Of a DNA stretch of 64,000 bases, positions 24,173 to 37,794 are shown piece by piece. How positions within the stretch are numbered: position 1 is the stretch's first letter; every line of letters starts with the position of its first letter. The notes under the pieces were generated by a model. The model made no database searches and had not been told where the DNA came from. It was given only the letters and a program-made list of their open reading frames with translations. A program made the position numbers and the translations under genes. The stretch comes from Purshia tridentata (taxonomy: Eukaryota; Streptophyta; Magnoliopsida; Rosales; Rosaceae): NCBI GenBank assembly GCA_003254885.1, contig QANT01003292.1, positions 23,303 to 87,302 on the forward strand, written 5' to 3'.

Positions 24173-24205
<33 letters not shown>
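24173..24205. repeat. GA microsatellite
   Basis: Sixteen uninterrupted GA units. No gene is recognised in its immediate surroundings. Confidence 0.95.
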
Positions 24206-24208
<3 letters not shown>

Positions 24209-26752
24209 CACATTCACAACATTTAACTACATATGATATCACGGGAATGTGGTGCATATGTTAAACATAAAGAAAAGAAAGAAAGAAAGAAATATCAACG
24301 TGGGCCATGAAGATGTAGTAGAAGAATGCACGCGTCTTTGAATTTGTTGTTGAAGAATGAAATTCAAAACGATGGAGGGCTGAGGAGTAGTAGTACTATT
24401 TGCTACTTTTCTTTTATTGGCGTCATTGATTACGCCTATTAACCCTAAATTCCTACTATGCCTCGATTTCTTTCCTAGTGTGGGGACTGCTCTATATATA
24501 GTCTATATATATACACACACAACTCTTTTCCATTATAAACTACTTCACACACTTCAGAGTTTCAGGCTTACTTAATTTCTTTTGCTTTCACCGCATCTTT
24601 GGTTCACTTCTTTTTCCTCATCCTCAAAACTGTCCAACCTTACTTAATAATATTATATAAATATTTTATGATATTAATACAAAGGATATAATTAAGTATG
24701 TAATATTTTAGATTGTTTTTTATGCATGTGCAATTTGGAAGAAGCCAAATGGGTTTTAGGCTTGGGGTTCCTAGCTAGCAACATGCCAATATGTTTGTGC
24801 CTTAAAAAAAGGATAGTATCGTTGGGATTTGGTTCATATATGATAATGTGATGATAGTGAATGACCCAATTGCACCAACTGGGTTTGAACTTGGACAGGG
24901 CCATAGGCTCTCCCTAGCTAGCTAGTAGGGTATTCGTACGTGCATTGTGAAATGGACAAAAAAAATATTGTTGGTGTGTATATTATGGTGATGTGAGAGA
25001 GAGAAGTTTATACATAATAGCAGTTGAAAAGTGTTAATGCAATTGAGACATGTCAAACACTTCGTTATGCTTGTCCGGTCTGCTGCAGCAGCTGCACTGC
25101 ATATGCCTTCTATACGCAGCCCTAGCTAGCCTAGCTGTATATGTATATATATATATAGTGATCTGATCATCCCAGTGTGTAGTATTCATATCGTATCATC
25201 AATATTATGTCTGTGCCCTAAGAAGCCTGCCTACATTGATATCTACATATTTAGACGCCACAGTTTGCAGGGTATAGAGGCCCCCTTTAATCCATCCGCA
25301 TTATTTATATATGTATATTTGAGTCGTAACTAATGACTGTTTATATAATTACTTAATTGGGACATTGAGGTTAATTAAGTAATTAGCAACTTATTATATA
25401 TAAGCTTTGGCAGTGGCCCTGTGTCCTTGACTCCTTGTAGAGGATGACACACCCCCAAAACACTCTAGTAAAATTGCCTAAAAGGACACCCACACCCATC
25501 TCTACTTATTTTGACTTCATCGATTCATTAATATTGGCTTCTTTATACGGACACTACATCACATACATTTATCATTTAAAAATAAAATATTATATTTTAA
25601 TAAAGAGAAATGTATACCTTTATAAAGATTTAAAAAATTTAAGGGTTAGATGAGTGTATGCATCCACACTATACAGACAAAACCCTTTTTCTATTTCAAA
25701 TCTTGTTCAATATGAGAAACATATATATTACACATTTTTGTTTTTGTTTTTTTTGATCCATAAGTCGCTTCCATCGAATAGTAGCTAATTGTCCTGTTGT
25801 ATATGTGTCAGCATGATGTAGAGAGTAGCAATATGATCTTGTGACCTCCACTGTTAACAGGTCTAATATTCTTTAATTTCTTTAAAAAGAATTCCGAATT
25901 CTCTGATCAGATTGTCATCCTTTAAACCTTTCTCTATCTTCCCACCAAGAGTTTTGATATATATAGTGGTATGTATACACATCCAAACATTATTCATTTA
26001 TTCCCCCAAAAATTAAAGAAAAAAAAATTCATAATTGAACTATATAATATATATAGCCACCAACTATATATTTTCCAATTAATATATATATTACAAGAAT
26101 CAAAAGTGTTGGGCCAAAAAATAATAACAATCAAAAGAGGGTTGAAAAAAGAGATTAAGAAGGCGTCGTGCGTGTCAAGCATCGAAGAATTTTCTTTTTG
26201 CTGTGGATTGAGGTGAAGTTGGATATGTGTTATTAAGTATGGAATTCATCGAAAACTTTAAATATGTGCATGCAATTAATTAAGCATGGAATCTCATCGA
26301 AGATTCTCGATATCTGATCCAAAATCATGGCAAAATTATCCATGAACTTGATTCAAGCAAGCATGCACTCTCTCTCCCTTTTTTTTTTGTTTTTTTTGTT
26401 GTTGTTTCTTACAGATGAACCACTCTCTCCCAAATCTTAATCGCATATTATTGAGTAATCAAAAATATCCTAGAAAACCTAGCTTAGAATAATACTTAGT
26501 TAGGCAAACTTTAAGAGCATTTGTAAAAGAAATATATAGGATTCTCTCATTATATTGTAATATATTGTGTGCATCCAAAACAACACCATTTTAACCAGCA
26601 TTCTGGATTAATATTAGGTATTGTTACACATAAGCTAGCTTAATTATCTTAAAAAGATAATTAAATAGGGATAAAAGCGATGTGGTTTTAGATAAAATAA
26701 AAGAATATTAAGGAGATTCAAATTATATTTGAACTAGGGTTAATCTATTTGG

Positions 26753-26893
26753 CCAATAATAAAAACCCTCTCTAAACACCGGAGTTCGAACCCTCCCACC
26801 CCTTTGTTAAAAAAAAAAAAAANCCAATAATAAAAACCCTCTCTAAACACCGGAGTTCGAACCCTCCCACCCCTTTGTTAAAAAAAAAAAAAA
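26753..26893. repeat. Duplicated 70-bp segment on both sides of a single N
   Basis: The segment starting CCAATAATAAAAACCCTCTC and ending in a poly(A) run is present at 26753-26822 and again at 26824-26893, separated only by an undetermined base at 26823. The copies look identical. The AGTTCGAACCC motif followed by poly(A) resembles the B box and tail of a tRNA-derived SINE. The most likely reading is one SINE tail duplicated by an unresolved assembly join. Confidence 0.75.
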
Positions 26894-28008
26894 TGAAATC
26901 CAAACTCCTTGTCAATTGGTGCCTCAAAATTCATGCGGACTTATTCCCAGAATATAGCTAGGGATTTCTATCGGAAAAACTCATTCAAAACAATTAAAAG
27001 CAACCAATAATTACTCCACACCTGCATGCATTAATTACGTACTGAAGGATCGAACATATATATATAGCTTCTATATATACTTAATTGCAAGAATATCAAA
27101 AACAACTAGATGATAAAGCTTTAGCCTGCAAAGGAAACTAAACAAGTGAAGAGGAAGCTGAAAAAGAACGTTAATATATATATGATATTTGATGTACGTA
27201 TAATTAAAGCTAGTTAACTAGCTTTGTATAATTGATACATTTAATAGCTGTGTATCCATTTAATGTTTCAGGCCAGTAAGCTAGCTAGAGTAATACACGT
27301 ACATTCCTTTTGTAGGAAATTCAATTACACTTTCAACTACCATTGCAACTGATTAAACCCTGGCTAGCTTTACTCCTTTTGCAAGCCCTGGTTTCTTTCA
27401 TTACTCCTTTTATAGCTACAATAATTGCTAGAATTTTGACAACTAATACAAGTAAACTATTATTATAATTCTCATATATTTAATTAATACTCACCTAATT
27501 AAACTTCAAGGACTTGCATATATATATATAGATTTAAGATAAAAGATTATTAGTAATTCGTGACATAAAAATTACATGGTTTAAGCACGGCTTTTGGCTG
27601 TTTTTGTAAAGGGGATGTCATGATGATCAACATTAATTTTGAATGAAATAATTAAGATAAATGAACTATATTTCCCTAAAGAGGAATCTAGCTATATATA
27701 TAAACTACTGTGTGCTCAAGTGCTAACTACAGATTCCAAAATGGTCCAAAATTATATAAAGGGCATTCTTAATTAATTGGTAGAAGATATGGCCTATTAG
27801 CCTAGAATAAGATTAATCAAGAATATGCACGTCAGCAAATTAGCTAGTTATAGTGAAATTTCTACAAGCACATGTTAACCTACTAAGTCAATTTTCAGAT
27901 ATGCCTTGTGTTTCACTACAACTGTGTATTTAGTACACCTGCAACTTACCAAGAAATCAAATCTTTCTAGTCCTCATCTCTAGGCTTTTTTGAGGGGAAA
28001 AAAAAATC

Positions 28009-28277
28009 TATATATATATATATAGTGAAAGGGTCTAGTCAAATTTTTTTCCCTTTCTAGACTGAACTATATGTCACTACATGCAACTTTTCTATAAAAT
28101 GATAGTTCATTTTATGAATTACAAGAAAAATTAACTAATTAAAAAATATATATATATATAGTGAAAGGGTCTTGTCAAATTTTTTTCCCTTTCTAGACTG
28201 AACTATATATGTCACTACATGCAACTTTTCTATAAAATGATAATTCATTTTATGAATTACAAGAAAAATTAACTAAT
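28009..28277. repeat. Tandem duplication, unit about 136 bp
   Basis: The block starting GTGAAAGGGTCTAGTCAAAT at 28025 recurs at 28161 with only a few differences, including the flanking (AT)n run and the trailing AATTAACTAATTA. Confidence 0.9.
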
Positions 28278-28658
28278 TACAAAACGACTTTTGGACAGAT
28301 CACTTAAATGATAATTCATCAACTACATATATATGATCCCTTGAAGCAATTAGATGAGAATTCTCCACATGTATTAAAGGCAATAAGTCAACATTAAGAA
28401 GAACAGCAACTTGAAACGCATAACATTAATTTCAAGTAGCCAACCCAAAATTAAGACTGGGCAGATAGGGGAATATTACCACCTTTATGGAATATGTTTT
28501 TGTGCCTCTAAAATTTAAAGGATGTTATGCATGCATGGCTCAAACCTATATTAAGCCCATTTTGGAAGTAGCTAGGTTGATTCTCTTTTCTAGCTGAAAA
28601 CCAAAAAAAAAAAAACAAAATATCATTTATATAAACTACATAATAGGGACAACTTACC

Positions 28659-28821
28659 TATTATATATATAACATTAACAATAGTTTTTTTTTTTCCTCA
28701 ACAGATCGAAAATTAATACCAATTAAGTAGTGTCATTTTATATTATATATATAACATTAACAATAGTTTTTTTTTTTTCTCAACAAATCGAAAATTAATA
28801 CCAATTAAGTAGTGTCATTTT
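28659..28821. repeat. Tandem duplication, unit about 82 bp
   Basis: TTATATATATAACATTAACA followed by a T run and ATCGAAAATTAATACCAATT is found at 28661 and again from 28743 with very few changes. Confidence 0.9.
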
Positions 28822-29674
28822 CCAAAGCAATTAAGTGCAACCCTAGGTCATGATCGATGATAATTGAACAGTGAAACAAAGTAATCATGCAAGGCAAAAT
28901 TCAACCTATAAATCATGTCAAAGCTAGTGAAAACGTATAAGTCATCTCTAACTAGAAGGAAATATGCTAAGATGCATGAATGGCAGATCTAGATATATAA
29001 CTTCAGGTTGTAGCAATTAAAAGGTATTAGGTTTACTAACTTATATGTAACAAGATCATGTCCACCTTGTATTGCTTCTTTATTTTTATTTTTAGGTACA
29101 TATACCTTGTACTGCTTCTTAATTTGATTTCATGCAAATATGCAATGCATATATTAATATACTAAAAATTATGTGTGCCAAAAGTATATATATGGTGTAG
29201 CTAGTGACTTAATTAAATCTTACTGTTCGTACTTGTGTTAATTTAAACCCTTGAGATTCTATGGGAAAATCGTCATCCACATTAATTTTAGAGATCAGTT
29301 CGTTGAAATCATGTTTTGTTCAAATCTTGATTAATGCATGATAAGCTCGAAATTAATCTAGAGCATGCATAGCAGTATAGTCATAAAAACTTTACAATCA
29401 TAAATACATTACACTTATATATAGTACTCTCCTAGTACGTCTTATCGTTGTAGATGTTACAAGTAAAAAATATGTCTGTGAAAGTGATAATTCAAAGAAT
29501 ATATGATCGACATGATGAAAAGTAGTATTAAAGCACAAGCATAGTGGCAAGAATTAATGAGAAATTAAACAATAAGGTTGAAGAGAAATGAATGAATTGA
29601 TGATTTTAAGTTGAAAGGAATAATATATATATCATTAATTATATATGTAGATATTCCTCTTACCTAGCTTGTAT

Positions 29675-29760
29675 TTAAGCAGCTCTGGAGGTCTGTCTGG
29701 GAAAACCTGCGAGGGAAGGTGTGCCGAACGAATTAGCAGCGACAAGAACAAGTCAACAAC
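29675..29760 (-). other. Exon-like island downstream of the NGATHA gene
   Basis: In otherwise AT-rich DNA, a GC-richer block read on the minus strand has an acceptor-like end (CCCTCGCAG) near 29712, an open 44-nt body (VFPDRPPELLKYKL) and a donor-like GTAAGAGG near 29665. It may be a 3' untranslated exon of the NGATHA gene, an exon of a non-coding RNA, or chance. I do not recognise the peptide. Confidence 0.25.
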
Positions 29761-30569
29761 CTACGTACCAAGGGTAAAATACAAAAATGCAATTACATCG
29801 ATCAGGTAGCTATATAGCACACTGCACATATATATACTCATCATGAGTGCCCCTGAGCAGTCAGCAAAGATGTTGCTTCCATGCCATTAATTACTTAAAT
29901 AACAACAACAATATATATCAGATAGGTCGGCGGCCAAATTAAGAAAAAACAAAATATATAAAAGGATAATTGGAAATTAACAAATTCAGTGAGAATTAGC
30001 CAGAGGCATGGCTTAGCTTGGATACAAATTAATAAGCAGAGAGCGAGCCTACAAAAAGAAAGCATGAAATCTTCGGTAATGATATGATGGATCTCTATGT
30101 CGATCTCTTCTTCATCATATAGAATATAACTGAGTACTGACTTCACTTCACTTGACTATCTATCTCTCTCTCTGTATATATATAAATTAAAAATAAAATT
30201 TATACACATGATCAAATTAAAAGTTAAACTATTATAAAGATCGAAGACCAAGAAGAAGAAGAAGACAAAGACAGTTGGATAATATAAGGTGCCAAATGCC
30301 AATATTTTCTCTTAGCTTAGCTTTAGCTACTTGATCATGTTGTTTAAAAACCCCAAACCTTGTACTCCTTCTGACCCAAGTGCAGAAAATGAAGTTCCCG
30401 AAGTAGACTTTTTATTGTCGAGCAAAGCCATTTTAGGCCTGTGCATTTTCCGGGGGTCTTGGACGCGCGCGCCATTGCGAATTATATATAGTAATTAATT
30501 TAGCTGTCTTGCTAGCTATAGCTCACTTGTTATTTGCAATGTGACGGATGGATGGATGGATGGGATTTG

Positions 30570-31880
30570 TCACATGTCAAAATCCAAGGACATGGAGGAT
30601 GAGGGTGCGGAAGCCTTGCTTCTGTTGAGAAAGTCGGTGGTGATGAGTGTGCTACTGCTACTTCTGCTCATGGGTTGCTGCTGCTGATGCTGCAATGGCG
30701 TGCCGTCGTACAGCCTTAATTGCAGTGCTGGTTGGGCTGCTATTGTGGTTGAAGATAATATGTCACACTCCTCGTCCGATTCTGAAATGGGGCACTCCAT
30801 GTTCACTCCAAACAGCCTCAGCCTCTTCGCTGCAGCCTTCCCTTGGACCACTGGCACCGACTCCAACACCATCGGCTCCACCGCTGCCGCATGTACTTGT
30901 TGTTGTTGTTGATGTTCGTGCTGGAATTGTGGGCTTGCACCACCCGAAGATGCTGCCGATCTCAGATAATAAACCGGGTTCACCACATTACCGTAGCCAA
31001 AAGAACCGCCCCCAACCCCACCACCACCACCACCGCTATTTCGATAGGGGTGGTGAATATTAAGGCTGTAATTCATCTGCTGCTGCTGATGCTGCGACAA
31101 GTGCAAGTGGTCCCGGCCGGGCAGTCCGGGGGGCCTCATTAGCAACGGGCTCCAGGGATTGATGGAGCGGCCGGGCGGGTGGAATGAAAAATGATGGTGG
31201 TGCGGCGGCGGATGAATGGGAAAATTGGGGTGGTGGTGATGAAATGGGTGGTGATGAGTTGCGGGGTCGGGGGCGTCTGGGCGGCGCCGCCAGTCAATGT
31301 ATAGGCGGTCCTTGCCAAGGTCGCCGAGGCCGCGCTGGAAGGAGACGATGTCCCCGGCGTCGAGCTTTTTCTCCTTGACGAAACGGCTCCAGCCCTTGGT
31401 CATGACGTAGCTCTGGCTGCTGTTCCAGTAGGAGTAGCGGAAGCGCCAGGGCTTGCCGTTGCGGTCCTCGAAATTGAGAAGGAGGCCCTTCTCGTTGGCG
31501 GTGGAGTCGAGCGGGAAGTACTTCTCGGCGTGCTGCTTGGGGATTACGAGGCGGTTCAGCTTCCCCACGTCGCTCGGAGTCACCACTTTGTCGAACATGT
31601 GCTCCCTTTCAATCGGAGCACTATCCGACTCTCCTCCTCCTCTTGTATTGTTGTCTTCTTCGGTCGTGTTTCGCGGGGACGAGTCCATGAGCTCCAGTCT
31701 TGTGTCTGGGCCACCGCCGTCGTGGTACCAGCTGGGGCTGGTGGTGGCGGCGAGGCTCGGGACAGAAGTAGACGACGACGGGGATGAAGAATAAGAGGAG
31801 AAAGGAAGCTTACCTCTCATCATCACCATGTGTTGTTGTTGTTCATCCTCACTATCTCTAGATGCTGATCCGAAATTCAT
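30570..31880 (-). CDS. NGATHA-like B3-domain transcriptional repressor, intronless
   Basis: A single frame of 436 aa from the ATG at 31880 ([16 protein letters not shown]). The frame stays open upstream only from a non-ATG codon. The B3 DNA-binding domain covers about residues 95-200, beginning [20 protein letters not shown] and ending [10 protein letters not shown]. No AP2 domain precedes it, which separates it from RAV factors. Long H-, Q- and G-rich tracts follow. RLFGV at 355-359, inside [13 protein letters not shown], is the B3-type repression motif, and MECP is typical of NGATHA proteins. These factors act in the nucleus, control lateral-organ and gynoecium growth, and redundantly repress growth genes. 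The gene stands alone, with about 9 kb of non-coding DNA on one side and 10 kb on the other, which fits complex regulation. The CDS is GC-rich compared with its surroundings. Confidence 0.93.
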   Translation of the reverse strand: MNFGSASRDSEDEQQQHMVMMRGKLPFSSYSSSPSSSTSVPSLAATTSPSWYHDGGGPDTRLELMDSSPRNTTEEDNNTRGGGESDSAPIEREHMFDKVVTPSDVGKLNRLVIPKQHAEKYFPLDSTANEKGLLLNFEDRNGKPWRFRYSYWNSSQSYVMTKGWSRFVKEKKLDAGDIVSFQRGLGDLGKDRLYIDWRRRPDAPDPATHHHPFHHHHPNFPIHPPPHHHHFSFHPPGRSINPWSPLLMRPPGLPGRDHLHLSQHQQQQMNYSLNIHHPYRNSGGGGGGVGGGSFGYGNVVNPVYYLRSAASSGGASPQFQHEHQQQQQVHAAAVEPMVLESVPVVQGKAAAKRLRLFGVNMECPISESDEECDILSSTTIAAQPALQLRLYDGTPLQHQQQQPMSRSSSSTLITTDFLNRSKASAPSSSMSLDFDM

Positions 31881-33069
31881 GATCCAAACTCCAAAACCCA
31901 CCTGCTGCAAGCCTTAATTGCTGGATCTTGAAGATCTGAGAAAAGAAAAAAAATGGTGGAAAAATGGTGGGTTTGGGTTTGGGTTGGGGATGGAGTAAAA
32001 GCAACACGGCAGTGCTAAGTGCTAAGTGCTAAGTGCTAGCTTAGCTATCTTTCTTTTTTTCTTTTGTTTTTATTATTTTGTAGAATTTTCTAGGGTTGAG
32101 ATTTTGTGATGGGAATGAATTCTGTGAGTGTGAGGAAGCAGCTGAAAATTAAGAAGCACAAGGCAGAAGGGTAGCTCTCAATACAATGACGGTCGGTGCA
32201 TTCTTCTTTGACCAGGAAGATGACTCAGACGACTCAGACTCAAACACCACCACCCCATGGACGTTTCAAAAGAGCGCAAAGTTCCTCTTCTTGTTGACCT
32301 TGGGCTTTGAGAGCTAGAGACACAAAAATATTAACAAAGAAAAGAAAGAGAGATTAAGGGTTAGCTTGCTTTATAATGTGTGATTTTTCTTTGTCTTACA
32401 ACAATTGGAGTAGCTGCCTCCCTGGAACCTTCTCAAGTTAGGCATGGATTTTTTTTTTTTTAATTTTAAGTTTTTCTTATTTCTTACTCATGAATAAATT
32501 CTCAGAAATTATATACGTAGGGACCTCATGTATTATCTGGTTGGGGTCATGTGAGCTTGTCCCTGTCATCATCCTGGGTGGTATTTTATGTTATTTTTCT
32601 TTTTCTTTTAATTCTACCTGTACCATTATTTTTTAATGTTATCTGCGATAAGGCCCAAAGGGCCAGCTGTTTCGGAGACCATGAACTTGCAATTCAATAC
32701 AGCAACTAGGATTGGTCATTGGTGGACCATTTTTATTCTTTTTGGCTTTATTTTTGGAATTTTGCTTCCTCACCCCTGTTTTTAAGCATCTGCTGCTGAC
32801 GTGGCCAACCCAGTGAAAGATAATTAATGAAAGAAATTTAGAAATGGTAAAATTTTGCCTGATATATATGATCATCATTAATTTATTTAAGTTAAGTGGG
32901 GTTTTAGCGATTATTTGACTAATTACTTAATTAATTCCTTCCATTTATATATTTCTCTCAACAGGACCATCCTCTCTGGTAGGCAATATATAGTTTGACT
33001 GCCCTTTGCGGAAGCATTCAGTCATTTGCTTCACATTTTGCCAAGGTACATATATTCTATATATATATA

Positions 33070-33471
33070 CAGTCACCTTCAAGTGTGGGATTCCATATTT
33101 AATATTAATTGTGGGATATGCTGAATGGGCTCACTTCATGTAATTTTTCAACAATCCGAACTATCTATTTTTTAGGTTTCTATTCATAGATCATCCTTGT
33201 AAAAAAATTAGTCAAATTAGAAATTATGTACCTATCTAAGTTTGATCCAACAAATAGACAATTTCATAAAAGATATTTAGTTCGTCTATTTGTTTGATCA
33301 AAGTTAGATAGGCAAATGATTTCCAATTTAGCTAATTTTTTACAAAGATAATCTTTGAATAAAGACCTAAAGATTAGACAGTTCGGATTGTTGAAATATT
33401 ATATGAAGTGGGCCCCATGAGGGATCCCACAAATAAAATTATATATAGAATCCTACATTGGAAGGGGCTTG
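33070..33471. mobile_element. Fold-back MITE with arms of about 190 nt
   Basis: Nearly the whole element is one imperfect inverted repeat. The left end (CAGTCACCTTCAAGTGTGGG) pairs with the right end (complement of CAAGCCCCTTCCAATGTAGG). Inner blocks also match: CACTTCATGTAA with its partner near 33,400, CAACAATCCGAAC with GTTCGGATTGTTG, and CAAATAGAC at 33251-33259 with GTCTATTTG at 33284. The loop is about 24 nt (33260-33283). A TA dinucleotide lies on each side. It encodes no protein. If transcribed it would form a long hairpin and could give small RNAs. Confidence 0.85.
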
Positions 33472-34791
33472 TATATATATATCCGTTCTCTCATGCCTCT
33501 AAAGAGATAAGTACTAGGCCAAATGTATACAATCTTTTTCGTTTTTTGCTTTTTCCTTTTTATGAATTAATTGATCTTATTGAGGAGAGGGAGCAGTTAA
33601 TTGTACGTGTGTGAATGGTGATGTGCCCAGACTTAATTTGTCTTTTCTTTAATTAATTTCTTTACTTTCTTCCAAACTTTTATTATTAGGCTCGGATTAG
33701 TCGAGTGGATGTCTTGAACTTTATTCAAGCTAGCTCACAAATATATATGTTTGTACTTTTGGCTTGTGAGAAAACTATTCGAGTGGTAGTAATAGATCGA
33801 GTTGGCTTAGCTTGGTTTGATTAGTTTCTGAATTCAAGATCAAAGATCAAATTCAGATTGATTATTCATCATGCTTTTATTAATTCAAATTGCACTTGTT
33901 TTAAGTAAATCAAGAAAACACTAGAATTATTCAAATTAAGTATTATTAAGTAATTAACATAATTAAAACTTAATTTAGATATTATGAATTAGCTAGCTGT
34001 AAGGGTTTCAAGCAACTCTATTCCAAGTTGAGCAAAACTCCACGAACACTTCCTGCCCCCATTCTGACAATCTAGCTCAACTCAGCCTACAAAATTGACT
34101 CCGTCCCTAATCCGTGCATATGTAGTACGTATTAAACGAAAAATCAACATTAAGTCCCCAAAGGGAATCTCAAGTTAAAATGAGTCACTTATTAATTACA
34201 AAATAATTGATCATATTTGAAGGTCAGATATACGTACACTAACATTAAAATTTACTAAATCATCATATATATTGATTAGATTCGGAGGTCAAATACGCCT
34301 TCATTTATGAGTTTTAAGTCAAATTTAGGTCATTGATATTCTATTAGCTAGATAGAATACAAAACACTTTTGTTGGCTTGAACATTAGAGTCTTTAATCG
34401 ACACTTACTATATTGGTGTTACTTAATAGTAATTTTTCTGTTTTGTAGGGTTTATAGGATGATACACTGGCCAGCTCGGCATACCAAGCTGAGCATCTCT
34501 TTGATAGTTGAACCAATTTTTAAGATAAAAATAAGTATAAACTATTTAGACACTTGAGCTTATAAGCTTAGGATCAGAGGCATGCTTGACTTGTTTTCCT
34601 CCACTCAAGCGATTAAGCTCTTTATGAGTAATATATCATGGTTTGTTTGCAGCTATATTCATTAAAGTTCTTTGGTTTTCTTCTTTCTTTTGTTTGTATA
34701 TATATGGATCGACTAGTACATCTTAGGGATAGATGATATCACTCGGTATCCTTCAACCCAATAGCTAATTAGTCATATTATAAACAATTGC

Positions 34792-34869
34792 ATTATATAT
34801 ATATATATATATAGCATGATGATACATATACTCATATACATAATATATATATATATATATATATATATA
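34792..34869. repeat. Two AT microsatellites
   Basis: AT dinucleotides run from 34792 to 34812 and from 34842 to 34869, separated by a short mixed stretch. Confidence 0.9.
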
Positions 34870-37794
34870 CTCCTTTCAGTTTCTCCACAATTTTATTTAC
34901 AAGCTAGTTGCCAGTCTAAAACTGCTTGACGTACTCTGGCTCTTGATCAAGCTAATTGAGTAAATTTTGCATGTGTTTCGAGGTTAATTAGCTTAATTAT
35001 GTCATATATATACTCATATATACTCATATCGGATCCATGTTTAAATAATTAAGTAACTAGCACATACATTTAATATTGAGGTTCAACCGTCTATTCATTA
35101 TATAATGTTCGAACGTACTGAATTGAAAGGCCAGCCTGCACCTTAACAAAGAGCTACTGGTAAAGTAATTTGGTATATATATAGATCGATATATTCCTCT
35201 ACACAGGCATATATATGAAAGAGATAGGTATATATTTAGTAGGATTAATTGGAGGGTCAGATTTATTTTCAATATTATTTTGGATCATTGATCGATCGAT
35301 CGAATATCTTTTAATTTCACACCTAAAAAAAAAGTACATCGTGATTAAATAGTACTGGCAAATATATATAGCATGCATATATGGTAGTAGTTGTGTTATA
35401 TTATTGGTCCACGGGAAATAGGATATGTTAAATTGCTTTCATTTAATTTTGTATGGACCATTTCTTGGTGCAGACAACCGAATGGAGACATGCATTAGGT
35501 ACTGTAGCAATGTCTCCAACTGACCCATGCATAACCATTCAGTCACATGATGCCCTTTTTTATTTTATTTACTATTATTCTTATTTCATAATCTATGCCA
35601 TTCGATCTCCTTCAAATAATTAATATACCATGATTTCACTGCCCTATGCTCCAATCTAAAAGATAGAAGACATAACCTTATTATATAAGGTAATATCATT
35701 CATGATTTACAGTATGAAAACATAAGCATTTTATAAATATTGTAGTTTCACAAAGTGTAACTGTGTAATAAATGGCAAATAAAGTTTTAGCTATTACGGC
35801 AACACATATATATATACCCCTAGTTTAAAATCAATTAGTGTTATAATGAGAGGAATTAACGTACGAAAGATTCAGAATGGCCATGCTTCCAATTAGGTAG
35901 TTCGATCTTCAGATATACAAAAGAGTTATTAATGGATGATCCCTACCACCCAATCATTGTGCTCAGGGAATTGACTACCAGCTGCAGGAAAAAATGTCAT
36001 ATTTAATTCTCTGAATAATATTGTTAAGACTTAGACAGTGGGTTGTTGAATAGCCATTTCCCCAATGGCGAATTGATGAACATCGATCACCTACTCAAGT
36101 TGCCTGGATGTAGATATATATCATATATGATATATATATATATATGTGCCTTTTATATACATAAATAAAATGTGAGCATGAGGGAAGAGCCCTGGTTCCC
36201 CTTCATGTCCCTATCCTCCAGCTTTCCTTCAATTTGCATGCCCTAAATTCTGATAAATATATTGTTCTCATTTCTGACTCTCCATAGTGATTAAGGGATC
36301 CCTCTAATGCCGGCACGCAAATACAGCTATATAAGCATACAAAACTATTCTTTTATATATCATAGTCTAAATATAAACATAAAATAATAAACTATATGTT
36401 CAGATTTGTAGTCTCACAAAATAAAATATGTGATTATACATGTGTGTGTAACACACGTGCAGTGAAACACATCCATCGATCATATACAGCATCTAACTAA
36501 TGGAGCTCACGCTCACGCTCACCAACAATTTTAATTTGTATAAAATTCTAAAAACAAAAAAATATTTGGCTCAATATTTGAAGCCCTTGTGATGATGCAT
36601 GCTCTAAAAATTGTACCCATATATTGAATGTTGTAACATTACTATTTACTAACATGTCTGTCATGTGGTTGGGTTAATCTCCTGGCCACTTGGGGCCGAT
36701 AAAATGGACCACACTATACACCATTTAATGTATATATACTATAAATTTAAGTTGCAGAATACAAATTCAATTGTTTGTATTTTCCCATTTTGGGTTCCGT
36801 GATAATATTCTAGCTTATAATATACAGTTGATAACTTGATATAATTAATTACAATTAATTAATTAATAATTAATATATATGATCATAGTTTCGATGAGCA
36901 TGCATATATATGAGTCGCATGATTAAGCAGCTACAGTTAAGATGCGGCTATCGTCATCACCTCCTGAACACAGTGACGTTTGTTTTTATCGAAAGGAATC
37001 ACTTAATTAAACTTTTATTAATTAATTAAGTAATTAAAAATGTGCAGGATTCTATTGACTTTAATTTAACATATTTTAGGCCAACAACTACGTTCTGTCC
37101 CTAATTTCGACCCAACTTGCAATTTTGGGCATCCCAAAAATGAAAAACCCACTTGTTTTAGCCGCCCAACCAGGGTTCTTGTCTTATTGTTTACCTTAAA
37201 CAAACCTTAATTAATTTAATTTCATACCCAAAATTATTAGGACACGAGTAATAACGTTAACTAATAAGATGGTTGTGAAGGAAAGCGCGTACCTTCCAGC
37301 TAGCTTGCTTACTAATTTAGAGATTGATTTTCGATCTTTTCTTTTGATGAAATATTAATTTAGAGATTAAACAAAGTGATCGATTCCATCGGTGTCTATG
37401 TAAAAATTAAAAATAATTAAATTTGTGGCAAATATGGTTCACAGTCATAATTAATGTTGCAAATTTGGCCCCATTTCATTTTTCTATACACGAGTAAGGT
37501 GTCAACTCTTCTCGAGGTAAATAATAATAAACACGAACTCACTGTATACCATTTTTTATTGTATTATTGTATTGTTTTATGTAAAAAACCATATCTTAGA
37601 TTTGCGAAAATTCGGAGTTTAAGGTATTACTTTTAATACTGTAGCATGTTTGACAAATTTTGTAACATAAATTAGCACTAATATTCGGTCCAATTTTATT
37701 ATATATATTCTCATCAAGTGATGCCCTAGCTTGTTATTCTTTTTCTTAATGTTATAGTAATATCTGGCGGCCAATATAATAAGAATACTTTATT

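Larger units (their letters stand above)
21182..30569. other. Long AT-rich region without recognised genes (9.4 kb)
   Basis: No protein gene is supported. It contains CT and GA microsatellites, a double telo-box, a duplicated segment around a single N, two local tandem duplications, and one exon-like island (separate entries). The part near 21,190-21,840 may be 3' untranslated DNA of the preceding gene. Frames of 60-110 codons here have no family resemblance and lie in biased sequence. Confidence 0.6.

Noticed and set aside
30647-31794. Several plus-strand frames of 64-138 codons
   Set aside because: They lie antisense to the NGATHA coding exon, owe their length to its GC-rich composition and repeats, and have no recognisable protein features.
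34441-34640. CTCGAG-like words suggesting an LTR or hAT remnant
   Set aside because: No ends, target duplication or coding domain could be identified.
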